In this document: positions 45,089-55,717 of the stretch, in pieces | Position numbering within the stretch: the first letter of the stretch is position 1 | How the letters are laid out: each line of letters starts with the position of its first letter | Assembly: GCA_010094025.1 (NCBI GenBank) | Contig: ML991841.1 | Location: 62,001-126,000, forward strand | Source of the DNA: Viridothelium virens | Taxonomy: Eukaryota > Ascomycota > Dothideomycetes > Trypetheliales > Trypetheliaceae | Direction of reading: 5' to 3' | Length of the DNA stretch: 64,000 bases | The notes under the pieces: generated by a model | What the model was told of the DNA's origin: nothing | The model's input: only the letters and a program-made list of their open reading frames with translations | Database searches by the model: none | Made by a program: the position numbers and the translations under genes

Positions 45089-47125
45089 ATGCAGTTACTT
45101 CATCTATTCGGCGCCCTCGCCGCAACCGTGCCTATTGCAGAGGCTTCCTGGGCGAAGAATATCAACTATCGATCTCCTTCAGAACATCACCCGGGTTTGG
45201 GTGTAGCCGTTCACAAAGTCGTCAAGCGTAACAATCCGGCGACGACTTACGGAGCTTCAAACCTCAATTTCACTCATGGCGTGGCTTCCGGTGACCCGTA
45301 CCCTGACTCAGTCATCTTGTGGACGCGTCTAGCTCCCATGTATGCTTCTGATGCGTCGAACGCCTCCGTCTCCGGCTATGTCCCGTTGTATAACCACAAT
45401 GACAATATCAACGTTTCCACGGGACCCGTTTGCGCACAGTACAAGGTTGCAGAGGATCAAAACTTTACCAACGTTGTGACATCAGGTCATGCATACACTA
45501 GTTCTGATGTTGATTACACTGTCAAGGTACGCAAAGCATTTAATTTGGCTACGTAGACGTTGTCGAGAAGGTCTTTCTTGAAACTGTCTACGTTGATCAT
45601 CTCGTCGAGCTTCCCGGCTAATAGTTTTGTAGGTCGAGGCAACAGGTCTGAAGGCATACACGACCTACTATTATCAGTTTACGGTTTGCGGCTCTACAAA
45701 GGCCAGCCAGATTGGTCGAACCAAAACAACTCCAAACGCAAACGATGCAGTAACGAGTGTCGGCCTCGCTGTTTACTCCTGCAGCAACTACCGTAAGTCC
45801 TTTGCGGCAACCTGTGAAAGCTTGATTTTTGACGATTCCTAGCATTCGGCTATTTCAACGCCTTCGGTAACCCAGCTCGCAAGGACTCTGTAGACTATGT
45901 CATCCATCTCGGTGATTATATCTACGAGTACGCCAATGGAGATTATGGATATGGTCAGACGATTGATCGTATTCCTATGCCTGATAGGACAATCTATACA
46001 CTGTACGACTACCGTACAAGGCTCGCTACCTACCGCAACGACCCTGATCTCCAACTGAGTCATGAAACCTTCCCCTGGATTCCTGTTTGGGACGATCATG
46101 AAGTTGCCGACAATACCTATCGCGATGCTTCCTCTGAGCTCAACAACACCGAACAATCGTTTGTCCAGGACGGTGGTGTTAGCGTAGATCAACGTAAGAT
46201 GAATGCTGTGCGCGCCTATTTCGAATGGATGCCGATCCGCCAAGTCGAGATGGATGACAATCTTCGCATCTGGCGGTCATTCTCGATTGGTTCACTTTTT
46301 GACTTGATCATGCTTGACACCCGCCAATATGATCGTTCGATCACTGATCTTTACTGGAATACTCACTACGTCCATCAGATTTCTTCTGATGCCGGCCGAT
46401 CGATGATGGGCTCTCGTCAAGAGAATTGGTTTTACAACTCCCTCAGTTCGTCCGCTAGTCGTGGTGCGACATGGCGCATCATTGGTTCCCAGACGGTCTT
46501 TTCACGTATCAATGAGTCTGTTGCTTATGGTAACGTTGACCCGCTTGATTACGACGCTTGGGATGGATATCAGTCAAACCGGAACAGGACCCTGAACCAC
46601 TTGTACAGCAACAATATTGGCAACAATATCATGATTTCCGGTGATTCACACGCCTCTTGGGTCTCTGATCTTGTCTGGCTTGAAGACCATCCCTACGACA
46701 ATGCTACGGGAGCCGGTTCTATTGGCGTTGAATTTGCTGGCTCAGCGGTCAGCTCGCCGTGCCCTTACGGTCAGAACATTTCCCTCTCAAGTGCCAACAA
46801 TTATTCTCGGTGGCTCACCGACGCCAACCGTGAGCTTCAATGGCAGGACCTATATTACCGCGGGTATTTTGAACTTCAAGTCGGCCACGATCAGCTCAAT
46901 GCTCAGTACTTTGGCATGCCCACAATTGTCACACGAAACCCCTACGAAATCTCTCTAGCGAACTTCACTGTCCAAGCCGGTGCCAACAAACTGCAACGTC
47001 CAGTTGCTGGTGGTATTGCTGAGAGCGGAAGCTTGAAAAATGGCATTGTCAGGCAGACCAACTACACCCACAACACGGACAATAATACCTACTTCGTTAG
47101 TCAATTCAACCAAGAAGATTTGTAA
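45089..47125 (+). CDS. phoD: Secreted PhoD-family alkaline phosphatase/phosphodiesterase
   Basis: Three exons, 45089-45526, 45633-45792 and 45843-47125, give 626 residues. Residues 1-19 are a signal peptide (MQLLHLFGALAATVPIAEA). The PhoD N-terminal domain shows FTHGVASGDPYPDSVILWTR. The metallophosphoesterase core has VIHLGDYIYEY, VWDDHEVADN, LDTRQYDRS and ISGDSHASW as metal-ligand blocks. Many NxS/T sequons (for example near the C-terminus, NYTHNTDNNTYF) fit secretion. PhoD enzymes hydrolyse phosphomonoesters and phosphodiesters with Ca/Fe and are often induced by phosphate starvation; no Pho4-type site was verified here. The first intron is 106 bases. Confidence 0.92.
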
Positions 47126-47468
47126 AAAGGAGGCACAATGCAATGATGTGAGGGCATCTTGGATCAAGGGATACATGATATAATCTCCAGGATTGTGAGA
47201 TCCATGTCTGTACATAAAGAAATAGCAGAACTCTCTTCAAAACATTGCCAACGTTGTATGGGGCTTATCAACATCACATCTTACTCCTAAAGTTTATTTA
47301 TGCTATGATCAGCACTACATTATCTAGTATAAAGCAGGAATGCCGTCCGCTATCTCGCTCAGTGGTTGTAGGAAGCCTCAATCGTAGTGACAGGTAATTC
47401 TTATGGTTAAATAGAGTAGTGCGGGGCATAAAAAGACGGCCCCGTTATGGAAGCCAACGAGCATCGTC
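47126..47468. other. Intergenic region between phoD and dml1
   Basis: About 340 bases, AT-leaning, with no coding signal; holds the phoD 3' flank and the dml1 promoter. Confidence 0.5.
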
Positions 47469-49265
47469 ATGCACGAAATCTTAACCATACAACTCGGGCA
47501 GCAGAGTAATTACCTCGCCACTCATTTCTGGAACATTCAGGTACAAGTGTAGCTTTCATGGATGTCGAGGAGAATGCTCACCTTCTCTTAAGGAATCTTA
47601 CTTCACGTACGGTGGACAGGATGAATCTCTCGTCGACCACGACATCCACTTCAGACCAGGCATTGGCGCAGATGGAGCCGACACCTATACCCCCCGAGCC
47701 CTCATCTACGATCTAAAGGACAGCTTCGGCTCACTCCGAAAAACCAACGCGCTCTACGAAGCTGAGGAAGACCCCGCCTCGCAAAGCCTCTGGTACAACC
47801 TCCTCCCCCCAACGAACTCCCCTCCATCCCATCTCAGCAACTTTCTGACCATAACCCCACACTCAGGAACGGCACCACCGTCCCCCACAAACAACCCCCC
47901 ATCCCACCAATCCCCTACCAGGCCCAGCTCGACGCCGGCCTCCCCCCACCCCCGCTCACCCCGTCCTCCATTCGCTACTGGTCCGACTACAACCACCTCT
48001 TCTACCACCCGCGCTCGCTCATCCCGATCGCCGCCTCCTCCGCCTCGTCGCTACAAGCGCGCCTGAGTCCCTTCGACACCTGGGATGCGGGTGACGAGCT
48101 CTTTGGGGATCTCGACCGCGACCACGACATCCTGGATCGCGACCTGCGCCCGTTCGCCGAGGAGTGCGATGCCCTGCAGGGAGTGCAGGTGGTGGCGGGG
48201 GTGGATGATGGGTGGGGTGGGTTTGCGGCGAGGTATTTGGAGAGGGTGAGGGATGAGTTTGGGAAGGCGAGTGTCTGGGTTTGGGGGGTGGTGGATGGGA
48301 TGGAGACGAGGAGGGTATGTGTTTTCATATCGGATCGCAGTGAGGAGAGAGAGGAGGGGATGGGGGAAGGGAGAGCCGTGGAATGAGACCTGTTCTGAGA
48401 GGTGGAAGCTAATGCATGTGATAGGAGAAGCAGTTGCAGCGTCTGGTCAACAGCGCGAAGTCGATGCGAGAGATCACTGCGCAGGCTTCGGTGTATGTTC
48501 CGGTGACGAATAGTCCGTCTGTGTTGCCTGGGTACGTCACGATAGAACCGTCCTCGCAATGGCATACGTCGGCACTGCAAGCTACGGCTTTCGAGAGTAT
48601 GACGTTGCCGGCGAGACTGCGTGCGACGCTGGAGACCCGAGCTACGCTCGCGGATATGGAAGTTGCGTTTAACAATCATGGAAATCGCAAGGTCGCTGGA
48701 TTGGGGATGTCTGTTGCTGATTCTGACAACCTTGGAGAGCACAAGGAGACAGGCGAAGAAGAGGGTGTTGATATCAGTCTGCTTCCAAGCAGCCCCCAGG
48801 GCCCGCAAAGACTGGGTTCAAGAACGCATCTGTTTGGTAGCGCTGAGACTCTACGTGGACCATGGAAGTCGGAAGAAGATGTCGTAATGGCGAATCCTGA
48901 GAGCAGGGATCGCTTTCAGTCAGGTCCTACCGTACACAAGTTAGTCGCCAACTCAGTGTCCATATAACGACATCAAACTGATCGAACTCCATAGATACCA
49001 AACCTCGCAGTTATTCCCGCAATTGAGCAGCTTCCCTCACATTTTCTCGAATGCAACATCAACATCAAGCACTGCATCGCTCGCTGTTCGGACATCTTTA
49101 TCTACAAATTCGGCTATATCGGATCGCATTCGAGCAATGTCAGGCACTGTGCGACGCCTCATTACCTTTGACGAGCGAGAGGCACTATGTAACGGATTGG
49201 AAGAGCTTTGTGATGAGTACATAGAAGGGTGGGAGAGTGGAAGCGACGAGGAGGACGAGGATTGA
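47469..49265 (+). CDS. dml1: Dml1/Misato tubulin-like protein (mitochondrial inheritance)
   Basis: Five exons, 47469-47540, 47593-47792, 47867-48314, 48425-48939 and 48995-49265, total 501 residues. The start [22 protein letters not shown] is the family signature resembling the tubulin N-terminus. Then come [37 protein letters not shown], a spliced [45 protein letters not shown] and [20 protein letters not shown]. The C-terminus is very acidic (SGSDEEDED). In yeast Dml1 is needed for mitochondrial DNA partitioning and compartmentalisation; the animal orthologue is Misato. The second intron (74 bases) is essential: reading through it shifts the frame into a Pro/Ser-rich run. Converges on prp18. 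Confidence 0.92.
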
Positions 49266-49806
49266 GAAGGAGGACGTGCAATAATTACTAGACAATGGCG
49301 TGTGCCTCAAGTGGAAGTCTTACAAAGCGCTGGGTATGTAATTGCGTTGAACTGTGAGCGTCACTGTCTCATAGTGACAGACGCTAGCTTGACGTATACT
49401 GATGGTGTTTCTAGCTTGATCACGCCGGCGTTCCACATCGACAGCTTTCGGGATCATTTAGAGAGTAATTGACCACGCTCTACGACTGCGGTCTCATTCA
49501 AGCGATACCAGTAGCCAGATCACTCAGAACAAAAACTAAGACCACGCGATGCCTTGTTCACACATTTTGTGGGGATGGATTGCTTCTTTCTTGTCTCCTA
49601 CGCCACCTTTCCCTGTGTGAGGCATTACACGGTCTCAATTGGGCTCATCAATCAGCGAAATACGACGAGCATGTTATATTCTAAATTCAGTTCGCAAAGG
49701 CTATGGCGGTGAGTTCGAACGCATTCAAGACAGCAGGTGTACTATCGAAATAGTTTCTTCAGTGGGAATGGTGCTATTCTATGACTCATGGAGGCTGTAT
49801 AGCTAT
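49266..49806. other. Intergenic region between convergent dml1 and prp18
   Basis: About 540 bases; no coding signal or repeat recognised. Confidence 0.5.
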
Positions 49807-50928
49807 CTATCCCATAAGCTGTAACTGGTCATCTGGTGGCCAGCGTGTCTGTGCGAAGCTTAGACATCGTTTGATGCTTTGAAGATATTTTCTTGTTGTT
49901 TCGTCGCTCATGATATGAGCCGCTCCCTTGTCGCTTTCATGTAATTTCTCTCGTGCTGAACGCTCGTGAATACCGACCATAGTTACACCGATAGGCCATG
50001 CGCTGTAAATCATTAGTACTTAGCTTTGAGGAGAAGATCAAACGGGGACTCACGCTTTGCCGATACTCAATCTTAGATATCCATCATTGGCATCAACGTA
50101 ACGTCTCTCCTGCGCCGCCTTAACAATCTCCACGACCGGCTCCAATACTCCATCTTCAACTTCTCTCTGCTCCATTCTCCGAAAGAGAGGTTTCATATTC
50201 TCTTTCGCCTGAATCATAGCATTATATGCAGCCTTACCCTGATAGCTTGTCTTGACCTCTTCCGGACGTTGCTGTAACGCTATTTCCCATTCTGTAAAGA
50301 CCATAGTGAAGTACGATGCCAGTTTTCTGAACAGATACTTGCGTTCAGCCTCAGTCTTAGGAAGCTTGGCCTCGACTTTCATGTCCTTTTCCGGCACCAT
50401 TTCAAGTGTTGTAGGTATGGGTCCTTTGCTCATGACTGGCGCCGGTTTCATCATTTTCCAATACCGTCTTAATCTTTGCTCATGATTCTCGCCGAATAGC
50501 GTTGCAGGTTGTTGCATCTCCCTCAGCTTCGTCACCAACTCTGCATCCTCTATCTCTTCCTGCTCAGGCAATGGCGTATTGTCCTCTGACACATTCTCCG
50601 GTGGCAAATCGGGCAGCCCTAATCGTTTTCTGCGCTTCCTCTCCTCCTCGGCCTCTTCTTCCTCTCGCCTTCTTTTGCTCTCCTCCGCCATTCTTGCCCG
50701 CTTCTCCTCGCGCTCTCGATCGCGAGTGGCTTCCTCCTCTTCAAGCTTCCGCTTCCGTTGATATTTTTCATCCTGTTCCTTCTTGAGGGCTTCTTGTTCG
50801 GCCCGGTAGTTGGCTTCGCGTTGAGCCTCAACTTCGGACCGTCTGAGGTACTTTTTGGGTCCGGTATCTGAGGAAGGTGGTGACTTGGACTTAGCGATTT
50901 GAGCCGACATGAGAGATGCGAAATCCAT
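49807..50928 (-). CDS. prp18: Pre-mRNA-splicing factor Prp18
   Basis: Two exons, 50928-50054 and 50002-49807, joined in phase 2 over a 51-base intron, give 356 residues. The ATG at 50928 (MDFASLMSAQIAKSK) matches the known Prp18 start; the frame is open to 51066 without a better start. The N-terminal half is a long charged helix (EQEALKKEQDEKYQRKRKLE onward) with a PRP4-like motif (NVSEDNTPLPEQEEI). The C-terminal Prp18 domain includes YLFRKLASYFTMVFTEWE and, across the splice, SIGKAAWPIGVTMVGIHERS and AREKL. Prp18 is a U5-associated factor that helps exon alignment in the second catalytic step. The intron contains a near-perfect tactaat branch site just before ttacag. Divergent from sap18. 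Confidence 0.95.
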
Positions 50929-51617
50929 TTCGAACCTCAGTAGCTCTTGGTGAGCCTCAAAATGTTTTTCTGGTTTTTGGACCTGGCGATGGTGGCATTC
51001 AAAGTCAGTAGCACGAGTAGCGAAAGTCCGGAGAAGTGGATTGCTGCGGTCCTGGATTTTGTGCACCGCCGTACCTTCGCTCTAGATGAGGACTTCAGGA
51101 GCGGAGAACATCGCAACAACAAGGAATTGGGCAGATCGGATTGAAGGCGAGCTTCCAAATCCGTAGCTCGATCAGAAAAAATTGGTCTTATCTCCAATTG
51201 AGCATTGTTGAAGCGGGCGTAGTGGTGGCAAGTTTGTATGGGGGGTTTTAGGTCTCTCAGGGCAAATGGCACCCTTCGCTCACCGTAGTAAACAAACAAT
51301 GACGTTGTAATACTGGTTTCCTAGGTGATCCGGTTAAAGCTTCTCCGAAGTCCTCATTGTTGCGGCGCGCGACTATTAATCACTGAGTGAAAGTGTGAAG
51401 CAGTTGCGGCGAAAAAACACCAAAACGCACAGACCCCGCTCGCGCTTTGGCCCATCCTCAAAGCTTCGCGCTTCTCGTAACCTTCACGCATCCCATCTCA
51501 AACTCTCCGACTAAACGCAGCTATTCTTTTTCTGCACCAACCTTTCCTCGACCAAAATAGATCTGCTGCGATCTATTTGCTCTCCTACACCAATGATTCG
51601 TGATATATAGTATCAAA
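50929..51617. promoter_or_regulatory. Divergent promoter region prp18 / sap18
   Basis: About 690 bases between two divergent housekeeping nuclear genes. Frames inside it (for example 50937-51299, minus) are shadows or upstream extensions of prp18. A shared promoter is inferred from the layout only. Confidence 0.45.
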
Positions 51618-52504
51618 ATGTCCAATCAAGGCGGCCCCAAAATCGACCGCCAAACAACGACTCCCTTCCTCTTGCGGCTATGCTATAGAAACGGCTCATT
51701 TCATAGGTACGATACACAAAAATCGAGTCCCATCTTTAAAGAGCTACAAGCCCTTCCTCTATGATACGGCCAAACCTAATCTTATTTAGACCCGACGAAT
51801 TCCCCACCCTCCCCTCGCATCCGACCCCCTCCCACCTCCAAATCTACACCTGGCAAAGCTGCACCCTCCGCGAACTAACCGCCCTCCTCACCTCCGCCCT
51901 CCCCAGCAACATCCTCCCCTCCCCCCTAATCGGCACGCGCCTCGCCTACCGCCTCATCTACCAAGACACCAGCCAGCCCAACCGGCCGGGCCCCGGGCGC
52001 TACCTCCCCAAAGACATCGGCAACGTAGTCATCGGCGCCGGCGGTCCCGGCACCAGCGGCGACGACCACGACGACGATGGACCCGCGAACGGAGAGCAGC
52101 CGCGCAGCAGAGACGCCGAGAGACTCGAGGGCGACGCGGAGAAGACGCTGCAGGACGCGCGGTTCGTGATCGGAGACTACGTCTGTGTTGCGATTCTGCC
52201 GCCGCTGGCGAATGGGGCGGTCGCGGCACCGCCGCCTCCGGCGGGGGCGTCGTCGTATGGAGGTTCGAGGGGGGGACGGGGCGACTTCGGTGGAGGTGGG
52301 AGGGGAGGCATGCCGCCGCCGAGGGAGAATGGGTATGGTGGCGGGGGGTTCAGGGGGAGGGGCCCGCCGAGAGGCGGATATTCGATGGAGAGAGGTGGAT
52401 TTCCGAGTGGAGAATGGAGGAGAGGCGAGAGGTTGCCGGATGGATCGTCGGGGGGTGGTGGCGGTGGGTATGGTAGGGGGAGGGGAAGAGGGAGGGGATA
52501 TTGA
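51618..52504 (+). CDS. sap18: SAP18-like histone deacetylase complex / ASAP subunit
   Basis: Two exons, 51618-51706 and 51790-52504, joined in phase 2, give 267 residues. The Sap18 ubiquitin-like fold begins KIDRQTTTPFLLRLCYRNGS, spliced at HR|PDEFPTL. It continues LQIYTWQSCTLRELTALLTS, GTRLAYRLIYQDT and later RFVIGDYVCVAILPP, the conserved last strand. An acidic insertion (GDDHDDDGPANGEQ) lies inside the domain. A C-terminal RGG/Gly-rich tail of about 90 residues (SRGGRGDFGGGGRGGM and GYGRGRGRGRGY) suggests RNA binding or arginine methylation. SAP18 works with Sin3-HDAC and, in the ASAP/PSAP complexes, with RNPS1 and Acinus in splicing; the tail fits the RNA role. The RGG tail is longer than in animal SAP18 (about 150 residues total). 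Confidence 0.92.
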
Positions 52505-52569
52505 AGACGCGCGGTAATTAAGCTTCTGGCAATGATATTAAATCTTGATGGGTCGTAGAAAAGCAAATA

Positions 52570-53163
52570 ATGGGTATGTTTGAACGATTGCGATTTCATT
52601 CTGCTGATGAGGCTAACAGCACTTCGGCTAAGAGGTCATCCTACTTGCAAAATCGCCCAAAGCGATCAGTTTTCATTGAATTTGTCACAGCCGGAGCACC
52701 AATCTTCTCTTCATAGACTCCTCTCCAGGTCGTTCGAAATGGCTTAAAAGCCTTCATGTTCGGATGCAACCTCCAATCGCATCCTCTGAACGAGGACTTC
52801 CACGTCCCCGACGAAGTTTGCCCTAGTGACCGCTCTCCCCAAGCGATTCCAGGTAACTTCAGCAGTGTGTGGGTTCAGTGCGATTTGCTCGAGAAAGGGG
52901 ATCAGCATTCTCAGGCTTGCGCTAAGAAGTCGCACAATGGAGACCCCGCGAAGCGCCTTGCGATTCGCTTCAGATACAGATCGAAAGAAAGCGGCCAAGT
53001 AAAGGAAGACTGGTGTAAGATGGAGATTAATTCCGATATGAAAAAGCTCAACTCGTTGGTGGACTTCCTTGACGGGGAGGATGAGGAGTATACTGCAAAA
53101 CAGCCTCGACGCTTCCTTGCACAGAAGAAGGGTAGGAATAGAAGACTGGCGATGTATACGTAG
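52570..53163 (+). CDS. Hypothetical basic protein gene, interrupted or alternatively spliced
   Basis: Plus-strand frame from ATG 52570 (MGMFERLRFHSADEANSTSA) through RPKRSVFIEF. One in-frame TAG follows (52714-52716). It then reads on as GLKAFMFGCNLQSHPLNEDF, HVPDEVCPSDRSPQ, NFSSVWVQCDLLEKG, LAIRFRYRSKESGQ and LNSLVDFLDGEDEEYTAKQP to a TAG at 53161. A 45-base intron (52684-52728, gtcaca...ctccag) would keep the frame and remove the TAG; the donor is weak. Downstream pieces (about 53110-53430) also look coding: KTGDVYVGFQDSILPQ, then, after a likely 73-base intron, THVKICSLEHANVLTQVGAQ. The gene may therefore extend to about 53440. No family recognised. It may be a gene in decay. A 301-codon opposite-strand frame covers the same bases but looks like a shadow. 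Confidence 0.4.
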
Positions 53164-53530
53164 GATTTCAAGATTCCATATTGCCTCAGGTCGAGGACAA
53201 CTACAGTCGCGCCTCATGCCAACGGTATCACTACCGACGTAAATCAAGTTGACTAACTCCAGACTCACGTGAAAATCTGTTCCCTCGAGCATGCGAACGT
53301 TCTCACTCAAGTCGGGGCTCAGGGCGAAGAGAACGACCCGAAGTGCTATGCGATGTCGCCTTGGCTGGATTTGGCTGAGAAGGATGCTAAAGACGGCATG
53401 GAGATTGCGAGTGCGATTGAATGCATGCAGATGTGCTGAGCTAATTCGAGGCTTTCTGCATGCGAAAACCAAAATCAGGAGAGGACTGAAGCTCATTTCT
53501 ATGCTACTTGGAGCCTCTATGTAAGCTCCT

Positions 53531-54245
53531 TTAAGGTAATTAGGAAGGTTGAAGAGAAATCTGGGGGAACCTAGAATCAGCAAGATGGATAAAATGACAT
53601 TATCGGTTCTCTGGACAGTAATATTATTTATCTTCAGACTTGAATTCACAGCGCTCGTACAGCTGTGGAATGTTTTTACTCACACAAAATTTTAAAATGG
53701 CCCAGAAAAAAGTGGGCGTTAATATTGGAGATACTTAAGTACTGCTTCCATATGCCGTAATCATATTTAGGAAAGCGCGACGGGCTGCCGTAAATTTTTG
53801 TGTAAATCTTTCCATGATTGATATAGATATTCTTCAAAAAAGACTCCTTTGTTAAATCGGAGGCGGTAGCTCAGCGGTAAGGATCCCGCATTCCATGAAT
53901 TAAATTTCATTCTAATCCGTCCTCGTATAGGTAGAGTATGGGATTGCAGTGCGATTATTACCATCCTATGGTCAGGAGTTCGAACCTCCTTCGCCTCTTT
54001 CTTGGATTTTTTTTCGTCCATTGCCCAAAGCCTATTATTTTCTGTATATGTGTCCAAATTTTTGCAGGAATCAATCTTGTAAAAGTACCCTGAGTCCAAA
54101 CTTTATTGTTGCGGCAAGGTTTGTAAACAAGATATCCCTAAGGTAAACGCTGCACTTCTTATGTTAATAAAACAACAATCCATTAAAGTCAGAATGTGAA
54201 CATGTTTATATCAGAGTGGAGCTTTTTGCTCTACAATCAATTCAG
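53531..54245. other. AT-rich interval around the tRNA-like element
   Basis: AT-rich DNA with poly-A/T runs and no credible protein-coding frame. Its only distinct feature is the tRNA-like element at 53860-53997. The base composition differs visibly from the gene-dense part of the window to the left. Confidence 0.5.
53860..53997 (+). tRNA. tRNA-like element, identity unresolved (possible pseudo-tRNA or tRNA-derived repeat)
   Basis: The ends pair as an acceptor stem (GAGGCGG with TCGCCTC, one G-U). A perfect A-box-like TAGCTCAGCGG is at 53867-53877 and a T-arm with a five-base stem (AGGAG TTCGAAC CTCCT, B-box-like) at 53972-53988. At 138 bases it is too long for a plain tRNA. CCGCA and TGCGA could form an anticodon stem if an internal stretch is an intron, and ACCAT-CCT-ATGGT could be a long variable arm as in Ser/Leu tRNAs, but the D-stem is weak and the anticodon unclear. 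A T8 run starts at 54007, a possible Pol III terminator. It could be a decayed or organelle-derived tRNA, or the head of a SINE. Confidence 0.4.
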
Positions 54246-54473
54246 TTACACGCGGTTATTCAATTGTTCATAAAATTTAACTTTAATAATTGGTAGAAGA
54301 GCCAAGCCTTGCAGGGAGTTTCTCTTCTGGTATATATAATTTCCGTCTTCCTCTCTAAATAGAACAAGCCCATTTAATTTACATATGTTATTCCATTCCT
54401 CAGAGACTTGTACCGTCGTTGGGACGTTTGTTGTTGCCCACTCTGGCAACCTCTCCACTATGCCCTCAATCAA
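54246..54473 (-). CDS. Short hypothetical ORF in AT-rich DNA
   Basis: A 75-codon frame reading ERLPEWATTNVPTTVQVSEE, WNNICKLNGLVLFREEDGNY and IYQKRNSLQGLALLPIIKV. The composition is protein-like and not the usual shadow type, but no start context, domain or splice partner fixes it as a gene. It may be a fragment of something older. Confidence 0.22.
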   Translation of the reverse strand: MIEGIVERLPEWATTNVPTTVQVSEEWNNICKLNGLVLFREEDGNYIYQKRNSLQGLALLPIIKVKFYEQLNNRV

Positions 54474-54794
54474 TGATGTGTCTAACTACATCTCTGAGCT
54501 TGGAGCTCAGAACTCAGCACTACATCTATCAACTGTTACATTCCGAGGGCGTTCGTCTAGTATGCTGAGCGCCTAAGTCCCTAATGCAGACGTCATCACT
54601 GTCGAGGTTCCAATATTCGGCCCACTGTCACTTCCTCACACAATAGTCGCGTAAACTTGACAATAATTCCTAGAGGGTGGTTTGAAAATGTATGGGTTCC
54701 AGAAGCAGGTTCTGAGCACAGTCACTTAAGCCTAGACAACATTTGGGCATTGTATACACAAGTCTGAGCACGGCTGAGTACAGCTAAGTAGAGT

Positions 54795-55055
54795 ATGTAT
54801 TACACTGTGGCGGAGGCTACATCAAGGCGAAAAACTCTGTTGTTCTATATAGCTACAGCTGACTATTTAATGACCTCGGAAATTAAAGAGATGAACCCTC
54901 TAAGGTGGTCTATACCAATCCGGGCAAGAATCTACAACACCAATGACGAGCCAATAGGAGCTATGAAGAAGCTGACGAAGATCCAGATCATCGCAAAGCC
55001 AGTCGCGCTTGTGAACGGCAACGATGAATTCGTCACCTTACCCGTAGAATACTGA
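54795..55055 (+). CDS. Short hypothetical ORF
   Basis: An 86-codon frame with a genuine ATG (MYYTVAEATSRRKTLLFYIA). Its second half reads like a beta-rich domain (IPIRARIYNTNDEPIGAMKK, LTKIQIIAKPVALVNGNDEF). It ends 60 bases before the membrane protein gene on the opposite strand. No family recognised; possibly a fragment of a larger, lost gene. Confidence 0.3.
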   Translation: MYYTVAEATSRRKTLLFYIATADYLMTSEIKEMNPLRWSIPIRARIYNTNDEPIGAMKKLTKIQIIAKPVALVNGNDEFVTLPVEY

Positions 55056-55114
55056 GAAACTCTTCCAGGCTCTTTAAAAAGTTGTGCATGGCGCATGGCG
55101 CTTCCAATGGAAGG

Positions 55115-55717
55115 CTAGCCAGGAACATTCCTCTCATCATGCTCGATAAAGCCGCGCACATCACCGTCGAAGCGCTGAGACGCCATCAGTGTCCGCGTCG
55201 GAGGTTGTAGAATCGTATCCCTCAAATTCGGTATCTGCAACGGCTCACTCCTGATCATCTGCTGTAGCTCAAATCCTGTCGTTGCCGAGCCACGGGGTGG
55301 TTCCTGGTGACGGTTGCTACCACTGGCGCCAATTGCTATAGGGCTGCAATTGCAGCATACATGAATGGAGCGGTATGTGTGCCAACCGACCCACAGATCA
55401 TGCAGAATAGGAGCCTCCTCATCGTGTCCGTGTCTATCAAGGCGCTCGCGTCGACCTCTGTAAACAGTATAACCAAGCATGAGGACGGCGACTAAGAAGG
55501 CTGGGATGGAGATGGCAATTGCAAGGGCAATTTGGCCACCTTTACCTAGGCTAGATGGAGGAGGTGAGGGTGTCGATGATGGGACTAAGGTCGACGATGT
55601 GAAAGCAGCCGGCGTGGTCAAAGTTTCCGCCCACGAGAAGGCGTTGGGCGACAGAGAAGTCGCTGCAAGTAAAAAAACGACTGAAAATAAGCTATGATTC
55701 GGGATGTTATACATCAT
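55115..55717 (-). CDS. Ser/Thr-rich single-pass membrane protein, paralogue of the CFEM protein but without CFEM
   Basis: Single exon, 200 residues. Residues 1-29 look like a signal peptide (SLFSVVFLLAATSLSPNAFS). A short Ser/Thr/Pro-rich ectodomain follows (TTPAAFTSSTLVPSSTPSPP), then a membrane segment at about 62-84 (IALAIAISIPAFLVAVLMLGY) and a basic stop-transfer (RGRRERLDRHG). The cytoplasmic tail reads GHDEEAPILHDLWVGWHTYR and later HVCCNCSPIAIGAS. The same tail order (GHDxEAxxLxDLxVGxHTY ... VCxNC ... A.GA) is in the CFEM protein at 62652-63775, so the two are paralogues; this one lacks the eight-cysteine domain. Function is unknown; a surface sensor or wall-anchoring role is speculation. 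Confidence 0.65.
   Translation of the reverse strand: MMYNIPNHSLFSVVFLLAATSLSPNAFSWAETLTTPAAFTSSTLVPSSTPSPPPSSLGKGGQIALAIAISIPAFLVAVLMLGYTVYRGRRERLDRHGHDEEAPILHDLWVGWHTYRSIHVCCNCSPIAIGASGSNRHQEPPRGSATTGFELQQMIRSEPLQIPNLRDTILQPPTRTLMASQRFDGDVRGFIEHDERNVPG

Noticed and set aside
52744-53649. 301-codon minus-strand ORF
   Set aside because: Leu/Ser/Arg-rich composition typical of an antisense shadow, no start context or motif, while the plus strand reads as natural protein in pieces.
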